This document shows positions 57,252 through 64,000 of a DNA stretch of 64,000 nt, one piece after another. The notes under the pieces were generated by a model. That model did no database searches. It was not told the origin of the DNA and saw nothing but the letters and a program-made list of their open reading frames with translations. Location of the stretch: the NCBI RefSeq assembly GCF_001427985.1, contig NZ_LMSA01000006.1, forward strand, positions 1-64,000, in the 5' to 3' direction. This stretch comes from Knoellia sp. Soil729 (lineage in GTDB: Bacteria > Actinomycetota > Actinomycetes > Actinomycetales > Dermatophilaceae). The position numbers and the translations under genes are program-made. Each line of letters opens with the position of its first letter. Positions within the stretch are counted from its first letter, which is position 1.

Positions 57252-58502
57252 GTGACCTCCAACGACGCGACCACGGCCGGTGCTGAGGCGACCTTTGCGG
57301 GCATGTGGCGAGACCTCGCCCCGGTCGGTCGCGACGGTCGCAGCGGCGGCTACCAGCGGTTCGCCTGGACCCGCGAGGACCATACCCTTCGTGAGTGGTT
57401 CGCCAGCGAGGCCGAGCGGCGTGGACTCGACCTGACGGTCGACCGCGTGGGCAACCAGTGGGCGTGGTGGGGCGACCCCGACGCCGCCCTGGCCGCCGGC
57501 CGGCCGGGCATCGCCACGGGATCGCACCTCGACTCGGTCCCCGACGGTGGAGCGTTCGACGGGCCCCTGGGTGTGGTGTCGGCCTTCGCCTCCGTGGACG
57601 CCCTGCGCGAACGTGGCTTCGAACCCGACCGGCCGATCGCCGTCGTGAACTTCGTCGACGAGGAGGGTGCCCGCTTCGGGGTCGCCTGCGCCGGCTCACG
57701 CGTCCTCACCGGCGCGATGACCGCGGACCGGGCGCGCTCGCTCACCGACGCCGACGGTGTCTCGATGGCCGAGGCACTGCGTGCGGCCGGCCGCGACCCG
57801 GAGGAGCTCGGCCCCGACGCGGACAACGTCCGGCGGGTCGGCACCTTCGTGGAGCTCCACGTGGAGCAGGGCCGCCACCTGTCGCTGCCGGAGGTCGACC
57901 AGCCGGTCGCTGTCGGCAGCGACATCTGGCCGCACGGACGGTGGCGCCTCCACACCCTGGGCGAGGCCAACCACGCGGGGACCACGCGTCTGGCCGACCG
58001 CGACGACGCCATGCTGGGCTTCGCGGCCGCCGTCATCGCTGCTCGTCGGGCGGCCGAGTCCCACGGCTGCGTCGCCACGATCGGCAAGGTCGTCGTCACG
58101 CCCGGCGGGGTCAACGCCATCGCCAGCGAGGTCACCGGCTGGCTCGACGCGCGGGGGAGTGACGAGTCCGCGGTCCGCCGGGTCGTCGCCGACGTGACCG
58201 AGGTGGTCGAGGAGTTCGGCGGCCTCGTCGTCGAGGACTCCTGGACGGGCACGACACCCTTCGACCCGGGACTGGCGCGGCGGATCGCGACGCGACTGGG
58301 CGGCATACCGGTTCTGGGGACCGGCGCGGGACACGACGCCGGCATCCTCGCCAACGCGGGCGTACCGACCGCGATGCTCTTCGTCCGCAACCCGACGGGC
58401 ATCTCCCACTCACCGGAGGAGTTCGCGACCTCCGAGGACTGCCTCGCCGGTGTCGCGGCGCTGACGACCGTCCTTCTCGACCTCGCAGGGGGAGCATCGT
58501 GA
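57252..58502 (+). CDS. M20 family amidohydrolase (allantoate amidohydrolase/carbamoylase-like) in the hut cluster
   Basis: 416 residues. Zinc ligands and surrounding motifs of the M20 AAH group are visible: GSHLDSVPDGGAFDGPLGV, NFVDEEGARFG, FVELHVEQG, EANHAGTT and GISHSPEE. Members hydrolyse allantoate, N-carbamoyl amino acids or similar C-N bonds. It overlaps hutF by four bases (GTGA). The cluster lacks a recognisable HutG, and the HutF product N-formylglutamate needs a deformylase, so this protein is the obvious candidate (inference). Start GTG 57252 lies 6 nt after TGGAAT. Confidence 0.88.
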   Translation: MTSNDATTAGAEATFAGMWRDLAPVGRDGRSGGYQRFAWTREDHTLREWFASEAERRGLDLTVDRVGNQWAWWGDPDAALAAGRPGIATGSHLDSVPDGGAFDGPLGVVSAFASVDALRERGFEPDRPIAVVNFVDEEGARFGVACAGSRVLTGAMTADRARSLTDADGVSMAEALRAAGRDPEELGPDADNVRRVGTFVELHVEQGRHLSLPEVDQPVAVGSDIWPHGRWRLHTLGEANHAGTTRLADRDDAMLGFAAAVIAARRAAESHGCVATIGKVVVTPGGVNAIASEVTGWLDARGSDESAVRRVVADVTEVVEEFGGLVVEDSWTGTTPFDPGLARRIATRLGGIPVLGTGAGHDAGILANAGVPTAMLFVRNPTGISHSPEEFATSEDCLAGVAALTTVLLDLAGGAS

Positions 58503-59821
58503 CGACCTACTGGTGCGAGCACGCCCAGCTGCCCGACAAGGTGCACCGAGGTGTGCGGCTCACCGTCGACTCCGGGCGCATCAGCGAGATCGCCACCGAC
58601 ACGAAGCCGGGCGACTCCGACATCCGGCTGCACGGCGTCGTCCTGCCGGGCCTGGCCAACGCCCACAGCCACGCCTTCCACCGCATGCTGCGAGGCCGCA
58701 CCCACGGCGACGGCGGCAACTTCTGGACGTGGCGCAAACAGATGTATGCCGTCACCGAGCGTCTCGACCCCGACACCTATTTCGCCCTCGCGAGAGCCGT
58801 TTTCGCCGAGATGGTGGTCTCGGGCTACACGGTGGTCGGGGAGTTCCACTACCTGCACCACCGCCCGGGTGGGCGGCCCTACGACGACCCCAACGCCATG
58901 GGGGAAGCCCTCATCGCAGCCGCAGAGGAGGCGGGGATCCGGCTCACGCTCCTCGACGCCTGCTACCTCTCGGGTGGGCTGGACTCCTCGGGCCACCTCC
59001 CCCTCGATGAGGTGCAGGTGCGCTTCTCCGACGGGTCGGTGCAGGCCTGGGCAGAGCGCGTGGCTGCACTGCGCGACAGCGAGCTGGTGCGCATCGGAGC
59101 AGCCGCGCACTCGGTCCGCGCCCTCACCGGCGACCAGCTGACGGAGTTCGCCGAGGTGGTTGGCGACCGCCCCGTCCACGCCCACGTGAGCGAGCAGATG
59201 GGCGAGAACCTCGCGACCCAGCTCGTCTATGGCGCGAGCCCGGTCGAGCACCTCGCCGACACCGGCCTGCTGGGCGAGGGCTTCACCGCTGTCCACGCCA
59301 CCCACCTGTCCGAGGTCGACCTCGACCTCATGGGCCACTCGGGTGCGGACGCCTGCTTCTGCCCGACGACCGAGCGCGACCTCGCCGACGGGATCGGCCC
59401 GGCCTGCGAGCTCGCCGAGCGTGGGGTGCCGATCAGCCTCGGGTCCGACCAGCACGCCGTCATCGACCCGTTCGAGGAGATCCGCGGCATCGAGATGCAC
59501 GAACGGCTCAAGAGCCATGAGCGTGGTCGCTTCGGCGTCGCGCAGCTGCTCGAGATGGGGACCTCGGCGGGCTACCGCAGCCTGGGCTGGGACGGTGGCC
59601 GCATCGCCGTCGGCGCCCTCGCCGACCTCGTCGCCGTCCGCCTCGACAGCCGGCGCACCGGTGGCGTCGCGCCGTCCCAGATCATCTTCGGTGCGACCGG
59701 AGCCGACGTCAGCGACGTCGTCGTCGGCGGACGCCACGTGGTCTCGGCGGGCCGGCATGCGATCGGCCCCATCGACGACCTCGTGACGGAGGCCATCGTC
59801 GCCGTGCGGAGCGCTCCATGA
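58499..59821 (+). CDS. hutF: Formimidoylglutamate deiminase
   Basis: 440 residues of the amidohydrolase superfamily. Converts N-formimidoyl-glutamate to N-formylglutamate and ammonia. Metal ligands lie in [26 protein letters not shown] (with GENL), and the Asp in [23 protein letters not shown] is typical of HutF. Coupled to the upstream amidohydrolase (GTGA) and to hutI (ATGA). Confidence 0.95.
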   Translation: MTTYWCEHAQLPDKVHRGVRLTVDSGRISEIATDTKPGDSDIRLHGVVLPGLANAHSHAFHRMLRGRTHGDGGNFWTWRKQMYAVTERLDPDTYFALARAVFAEMVVSGYTVVGEFHYLHHRPGGRPYDDPNAMGEALIAAAEEAGIRLTLLDACYLSGGLDSSGHLPLDEVQVRFSDGSVQAWAERVAALRDSELVRIGAAAHSVRALTGDQLTEFAEVVGDRPVHAHVSEQMGENLATQLVYGASPVEHLADTGLLGEGFTAVHATHLSEVDLDLMGHSGADACFCPTTERDLADGIGPACELAERGVPISLGSDQHAVIDPFEEIRGIEMHERLKSHERGRFGVAQLLEMGTSAGYRSLGWDGGRIAVGALADLVAVRLDSRRTGGVAPSQIIFGATGADVSDVVVGGRHVVSAGRHAIGPIDDLVTEAIVAVRSAP

Positions 59822-61056
59822 GCGACGATGACGCGTCTGGCGCCCCCCGCCCCTCGGCAACGTGTGCGGAAGCGGCTGCTGGAGCAACCACCTCCGCAGA
59901 CGCCACGGTGTTCACCGGCATCGGGGAGCTCGTCACCTGTGACGGCACCGGCGACGCCGGCCTGGGTGTGCGCCGCGACGCCGCGGTCGTCGTCGACAAG
60001 GGGCGCGTCGCGTGGATCGGCGACTCGGCAGCCGCCCCGGAGGCCGACCGCGGCGTCGACCTCGAGGGCCGCGCCGTCCTCCCCGGCTTCGTCGACAGCC
60101 ACAGCCACCTCGTCTTCGACGGGGACCGCTCCGCGGAGTTCGCCGCCCGGATGACGGGGGAGCGCTACGACGGAGGAGGTATCGGCGTGTCGGTCGCTGC
60201 CACCCGGGCCGCCTCCGACGTGCGGCTGCGCGAGCTCGTCGGGGCACGCGTCGCCGAGATGCGGGCCCAGGGCACCACCACCGTCGAGATCAAGAGCGGC
60301 TACGGTCTCACCGTCGAGGACGAGGCGCGCGCCCTGCGTCTGGCGAGTGAGTTCACCACGGAGACGACGTTCCTCGGTGCGCACGTGGTGCCACCGGAAG
60401 CGCGCGGTGAGCGGGCGGCATACCTCGAGCTCGTCCTCGGGCCCATGCTGCAGGCCTGTGCGCCCCATGCGAAGTGGGCCGACGTCTTCTGCGAGCCGAA
60501 CTCGCCTCACGCCTTCACTGAAGACGAGTCCCGGGCGGTGCTCCTGGCCGCCCGCGAGGCTGGGCTGGGCCTGCGCGTCCACGGCAACCAGCTCGGTCAC
60601 GGGCCAGGGGCGCAGCTGGCGGTGGAGCTCGGTGCCGCGAGCGTCGACCACTGCACCTTCCTCTCCGCAGCCGACGTCGACGCCCTCGTCGCAGCCGCGG
60701 ACACGACGGTGGCGACCCTGCTGCCGGGAGTCGAGTTCTCCACGCGCTCGCCCTACCCGGACGCGAGGGGCCTGCTCGACGCCGGGGTGTCCCTGGCGCT
60801 CGCGACCGACTGCAACCCGGGCACGTGCTACTCGAGCTCGATGCCGTTCGTCATCGCCCTCGCCGTGCGCGAGATGGGGATGACGCCCGGTGAGGCGGTG
60901 TGGGCAGCGACGGCCGGGTCGGCCAAGGCCCTGCGACGCACCGACGTCGGCCGGATCGCCGTCGGTGGGCCAGCCGACCTGGCCGTGCTCGACGCACCGA
61001 GCCACCTGCACCTCGCCTACCGGGCCGGTGTCCCGATCGCCCGCGCCCTGACCTGA
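59818..61056 (+). CDS. hutI: Imidazolonepropionase
   Basis: 412 residues. Hydrolyses 4-imidazolone-5-propionate to N-formimidoylglutamate, linking HutU and HutF. Metal-binding [20 protein letters not shown], family [25 protein letters not shown], and the catalytic Asp in [15 protein letters not shown]. The N-terminal about 30 residues ([18 protein letters not shown]) are a low-complexity extension beyond the usual start. Last gene of this hut block. Confidence 0.95.
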   Translation: MSDDDASGAPRPSATCAEAAAGATTSADATVFTGIGELVTCDGTGDAGLGVRRDAAVVVDKGRVAWIGDSAAAPEADRGVDLEGRAVLPGFVDSHSHLVFDGDRSAEFAARMTGERYDGGGIGVSVAATRAASDVRLRELVGARVAEMRAQGTTTVEIKSGYGLTVEDEARALRLASEFTTETTFLGAHVVPPEARGERAAYLELVLGPMLQACAPHAKWADVFCEPNSPHAFTEDESRAVLLAAREAGLGLRVHGNQLGHGPGAQLAVELGAASVDHCTFLSAADVDALVAAADTTVATLLPGVEFSTRSPYPDARGLLDAGVSLALATDCNPGTCYSSSMPFVIALAVREMGMTPGEAVWAATAGSAKALRRTDVGRIAVGGPADLAVLDAPSHLHLAYRAGVPIARALT

Positions 61057-61082
61057 GGTCCTCGGCGCAGCAGGCGAACGCG

Positions 61083-61361
61083 TCACATGTCGCGGTCGAG
61101 GATCTCCTTGGGCTTGTGACCCGCGGACTTCGCATAGAACTGGGCGGCCTTGCGGGTCGTCAGCGTGCGGGCGACGCCGGCGGCGAGACCCGTGAGGGCG
61201 GCATACGCGAGCGCCGTGACGAACGGCGAGTCCGGGTCCTTGGGGTCGAACTTGGCGTCCTGCCCCGCCTTCTGCCAGATCTGGTCGGCCACCTTGGTCG
61301 CGGCGATGCCCGCGACGATCGCCGAGCCGGTCCCGAGGATCTTCCACACCATGCTGCCCAT
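61083..61361 (-). CDS. DUF4235 family small membrane protein
   Basis: 92 residues. An N-terminal amphipathic or membrane helix (VWKILGTGSAIVAGIAATKVAD), a short loop and a second hydrophobic helix (VTALAYAALTGLAAGVARTL), then a basic C-terminus. Typical of DUF4235, an actinobacterial family of unknown function. AAGGAG 5 nt before the ATG at 61361 decides the start. Convergent with hutI, divergent from the riboswitch-controlled thiamine operon. Confidence 0.85.
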   Translation of the reverse strand: MGSMVWKILGTGSAIVAGIAATKVADQIWQKAGQDAKFDPKDPDSPFVTALAYAALTGLAAGVARTLTTRKAAQFYAKSAGHKPKEILDRDM

Positions 61362-61453
61362 GGTCACTCCTTCAACGTCGTCGGCGCCCGCACACGCAGG
61401 CCCTCTCCTTCTCCACCCTGCCACACAGGGAGTAGGGTGACGAGCGTCAAACG

Positions 61454-61537
61454 ACAGGGGAGCGCACCAGCGCTGAGAGTGCGGGAAACCGCTGACCCTC
61501 ACACCTGATCCGGTTCGCACCGGCGTAGGGAGTCGAG
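61454..61537 (+). ncRNA. TPP riboswitch (THI box)
   Basis: The conserved thi-box parts are in order: ACAGGGGAGC, GCTGAGAGTGCG, GACCCTCACACCTGATCCGG, then CACCGGCGTAGGGAGTC. It lies about 100 nt upstream of the ykoE start. When bound to thiamine pyrophosphate it should reduce expression of the ECF transporter operon, probably by hiding the ribosome site. Confidence 0.95.
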
Positions 61538-61633
61538 TCTCAGGTGAACCCACGGCCTGCACCGCGTAGGCCGTCGGGCCACCTCCCCGAGGTATCCAAC
61601 GGCCCTGTGCCGGAGACCACGGGAGAAGAGTTC

Positions 61634-62305
61634 ATGGACACACACACCACGGAGCCGGCCACCGACGCCGGCACCTCGGGCGGCTTCCCGCGCGCCCGGA
61701 GCATCCTCGCGACCCGCCCCCTCACGGGGTGGCGGACCGTCGACATCCTCACGATCACCTTCCTCGGCGCGGCCCTCGGCGTCGCGTTCTGGGGCTGGGG
61801 CGTGTTCTACAACGGTCCCCTGAGCGCGCTCACCTTCGGGTTCGCCCCGCTGGGTGGCCTCTTCGTCGGACCCTGGTTCCTTGCGGGGGTCGTCGGCGGC
61901 CTCGTCGTGCGTCGCCCGGGCGCTGCCCTGTTCTGCGAGGTCGTCGCCGCGCTCGTCTCGATGGTCCCGGGCACGGAGTGGGGCGCCACGACCCTCGTCT
62001 CCGGCATCGTCCAGGGGCTCGGCACCGAGATCGCGTTCGCGCTCCTGGGCTACCGCGCGTTCGGCATCGCTGCGGCCGTGCTCGCCGGCGCGCTCGCCGG
62101 GCCGTTCGAGGCGGTCTACGAGTCGTTCACCTGGTTCCCGGACTGGTCCTTCGCGTGGAAGCTCGCCTACGCCGGAATCCTCGCCCTCTCGGGCGCGGTC
62201 GTCGCCGGTGCGGGTGGGTGGCTGCTCATCCGGGCCCTGGCTGCGGCAGGTGCCCTCAACGCGTTTCCGCCCGGCCAGGAGCATCGGGAGACGCGCGCTG
62301 TCTGA
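61634..62305 (+). CDS. ykoE: ECF transporter substrate-binding (S) component, YkoE-type
   Basis: 223 residues with about six membrane helices (DILTITFLGAALGVAFWGWGV first; FGFAPLGGLFVGPWFLAGVVGG next). The sequence matches YkoE, the S component for thiamine or its hydroxymethylpyrimidine precursor. The TPP riboswitch upstream supports this. GGGAGAAGAG precedes the ATG at 61634. The ATPase/permease partner follows 7 bp after the stop. Confidence 0.9.
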   Translation: MDTHTTEPATDAGTSGGFPRARSILATRPLTGWRTVDILTITFLGAALGVAFWGWGVFYNGPLSALTFGFAPLGGLFVGPWFLAGVVGGLVVRRPGAALFCEVVAALVSMVPGTEWGATTLVSGIVQGLGTEIAFALLGYRAFGIAAAVLAGALAGPFEAVYESFTWFPDWSFAWKLAYAGILALSGAVVAGAGGWLLIRALAAAGALNAFPPGQEHRETRAV

Positions 62306-62312
62306 GCAGGCG

Positions 62313-64000
62313 GTGAGCCCTGCCACGCCGGCCACGGGTGGCCACGTCACGCTCGACGGCGTGACATGGCGCCCCTACGGCCGGCGCGAACCCGTCCTGC
62401 GCGACATCTCGCTGTCCCTCGCGCCCGGCGAGCGGGTGCTCCTCGCCGGTCCGAGCGGGTCGGGCAAGTCGACCCTGCTGCGCGCCATCGCCGGGCTGCT
62501 CGAGACCGCCGACGCCGGCGAGCTGACGGGTTCGGTCCTCATTGACGGGCACGCACCGGGTGCGCGCGCCGGCGAGGTCGGGCTCGTCCTGCAGGAGCCG
62601 GGTGCCGGGGTGGTCGCCTCCTCGATCGGCCGAGACGTCGCGTTCGGTCTCGAGAACGTCGGTATGCCGCGTGCGGACATGCCGGCCGTCGTCCGTTCCG
62701 CAGTGGGCGCGGTGGGACTGCCCCTGCCCCTCGACACCCCCACCGGTGCGCTGTCCGGAGGTGAGACGCAGCGGCTGGCACTTGCGGGCGCCTTGGCGCT
62801 GGCCCCCACTGTCCTGCTGCTCGACGAGCCCACCGCCATGCTCGACCCCGGCCACGCCGCCCAGGTGAGGACGAGCGTGGGACGCGCGCTCGCGGCATAC
62901 CCGATCACGACCGTCGTCGTCGAGCACGTCCTCGGACCATGGGTCGACCTCGTCGACCGCCTGCTCGTCCTCGACGCGCAGGGCGCACTCGTCGCCGACG
63001 GACCGGTGCGCGACGTGCTGGCTGGCGAGCGGGAGCGGCTGCTCGACATGGGCATCTGGGTCCCGGACGCGCCGCCGCCCACCCCACTCGTGTCCGGAGC
63101 CCTGTCGGCTGCCCCGGCATCCGCGCGAGGGCAGGAGGTCACAGCGACGCCGCTCACGATCGAGCGCACCGTTCGTCTCCTCGACGGCTCGACCCGCACC
63201 TCCACCGCTGCTCGTCTCGAGGCCGAGCTCGCGCCCGCGCCGGGCACGGCCACCGCGCTCGTGGGGCCGAGCGGCTCGGGCAAGTCGACGGTCCTGCTCG
63301 CATTCGCCGGGGCGCTTGCACCGTCGGACGGTGCGGTCACCGCCGGCGACGAGCCGGTCTCCGAGCTGTCGACGCACGCGCTCGCCGGTCGACTCGGCTG
63401 GGTGCCGCAGTGGTCGAGCTCCACGATTCTCGGACGCACCGTCCTCGACGAGGTCCTGGTCACGAGCCGGGCGCTGGGGGAGGAGACCCCCGAGCGAGTC
63501 GTCGAGGCGCACGCCCTGCTCAGCAGCCTCGGACTGGGTCACCTCGAGACCGCCGACCCACGCGAGCTCTCCGGCGGCGAGCAGCGGCGCCTCGCCATCG
63601 CCTCCGCGATCCTGCACCAGCCGCCCTTGCTCCTCGCCGACGAGCCCACGGTCGGCCAGGACCGGCACACCTGGGCCGCGGTCGTCGGGCTGCTCGACTC
63701 CTATCGACGCGCCGGGGGTGCCGTGCTCGTCTCGACCCACGATGCGGCAGTGGTCGAACGCTCCGACGGAGTGGTCGAGCTGACCCCGCCGCCGAAGGAA
63801 CCGCCGCCTCCCCAGCCGCGCCGCGTCCTCGCCGCCCACGCCGGACCCTTGGCGCTGCTGGTGTCGGCGATCGTCGCCATCCCGGCCGGAATCCTCCCGG
63901 GCCACTGGCACACCTCGCTCGTCGTCCTTGCCGTCCAGGTGGCCTTGGCCTGCCTGGCCCTGTCGGCTCCCGGGGTGGGAGCTCGGCCCAGTGGCCGGCT
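62313..64000 (+). CDS. ECF transporter double ATPase fused to T component (YkoD-YkoC type), C-terminus outside window
   Basis: At least 562 residues, open at the right edge. Two ABC domains: Walker A GPSGSGKST near residue 46 with signature LSGGETQR and LLLDEPTAMLD; second Walker A GPSGSGKST near 318 with LSGGEQRR and LLADEPTVGQD. From about residue 505 (RRVLAAHAGPLALLVSAIVA) hydrophobic helices begin that look like the T component (YkoC), so energising and transmembrane parts are joined in one chain. The GTG at 62313 is used. Together with YkoE it forms a thiamine-precursor importer under TPP control. Confidence 0.88.
   Translation, partial: MSPATPATGGHVTLDGVTWRPYGRREPVLRDISLSLAPGERVLLAGPSGSGKSTLLRAIAGLLETADAGELTGSVLIDGHAPGARAGEVGLVLQEPGAGVVASSIGRDVAFGLENVGMPRADMPAVVRSAVGAVGLPLPLDTPTGALSGGETQRLALAGALALAPTVLLLDEPTAMLDPGHAAQVRTSVGRALAAYPITTVVVEHVLGPWVDLVDRLLVLDAQGALVADGPVRDVLAGERERLLDMGIWVPDAPPPTPLVSGALSAAPASARGQEVTATPLTIERTVRLLDGSTRTSTAARLEAELAPAPGTATALVGPSGSGKSTVLLAFAGALAPSDGAVTAGDEPVSELSTHALAGRLGWVPQWSSSTILGRTVLDEVLVTSRALGEETPERVVEAHALLSSLGLGHLETADPRELSGGEQRRLAIASAILHQPPLLLADEPTVGQDRHTWAAVVGLLDSYRRAGGAVLVSTHDAAVVERSDGVVELTPPPKEPPPPQPRRVLAAHAGPLALLVSAIVAIPAGILPGHWHTSLVVLAVQVALACLALSAPGVGARPSGR

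Noticed and set aside
57350-59887. 845-codon minus-strand frame across the M20 amidohydrolase and hutF
   Set aside because: High-GC antisense shadow; the opposite strand encodes two well-recognised enzymes and this frame has low-complexity composition.
62256-63911. 551-codon minus-strand frame opposite the ECF ATPase
   Set aside because: The plus strand holds two intact ABC domains with all motifs; the antisense frame is Arg/Gly/Asp-rich and has no start signal.

Overview
The window reads as a chromosomal segment of a high-GC actinobacterium, most likely Micrococcales near the Intrasporangiaceae (Janibacter/Terrabacter-like). The grounds are the very GC-rich third codon positions, a DUF222/HNH protein, a bacterial proteasome activator ending in GQYL, an actinobacterial EF-G2 paralogue, a DesA-type ferritin-like desaturase, DUF4235 and a YkoE-type ECF transporter. 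The family assignment is inference. I saw no rRNA, tRNA, insertion sequence, CRISPR array or prophage.

Layout. 1-9.9 kb: a DUF222 protein cut by the left edge, a YjbR-like gene that has lost its stop, a MerR/aldo-keto reductase pair with twin operators, a GNAT, a saccharopine-dehydrogenase-like oxidoreductase divergent from a GlgC-like nucleotidyltransferase, a Gly/Asp-rich repeat protein translationally coupled to a JmjC/cupin oxygenase, and an ABC-F ATPase. 9.9-19.5 kb: a sugar-alcohol (mannitol/sorbitol/arabitol-type) operon with binding protein, two permeases, a long-chain mannitol-type dehydrogenase, two zinc dehydrogenases and xylulokinase, facing a SorC-type regulator. 19.5-31.5 kb: mixed single genes (sucrase/ferredoxin-like protein, a DUF998-metallophosphoesterase fusion, HAD phosphatase, FAD dehydrogenase, desaturase, Bpa) and a PadR-ABC ATPase-FtsX operon. 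32.4-44.4 kb: mobA-qor, an MFS carrier with a universal stress protein, IclR and MarR regulators with a divergent ABC exporter, TetR-MMPL, and a DsbA-like/HTH pair. 44.5-51 kb: a CitA/CitB-like two-component system divergent from a TctCBA transporter operon that ends in a stress protein and an RraA-like lyase. 51-61 kb: histidine utilisation (hutH, hutU; then an M20 amidohydrolase, hutF, hutI), interrupted by an EF-G2 paralogue and a YbaK editing protein. 61-64 kb: DUF4235, a TPP riboswitch, YkoE, and a YkoD-YkoC-type protein cut by the right edge.

Three sequence-level themes cut across the genes. (1) The octamer GTATGCCG/CGGCATAC occurs 46 times by my count, where about 2 are expected from base composition. 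It recruits the rare codons ATA, TAT and GCA, and twice forms the two arms of an intergenic hairpin, much like a DNA-uptake sequence. (2) About 20 genes have a TANNNT-like -10 hexamer 6-7 nt before the start codon, the geometry of leaderless mRNAs, whereas several inducible or multi-gene operons have true leaders with Shine-Dalgarno sites. (3) Intergenic gaps carry unusually long perfect inverted repeats (12-26 bp arms), two of which (20.4 and 32.3 kb) are copies of one repeat. Many operons also show ATGA, GTGA or TGATG stop/start overlaps, so translational coupling is widespread.
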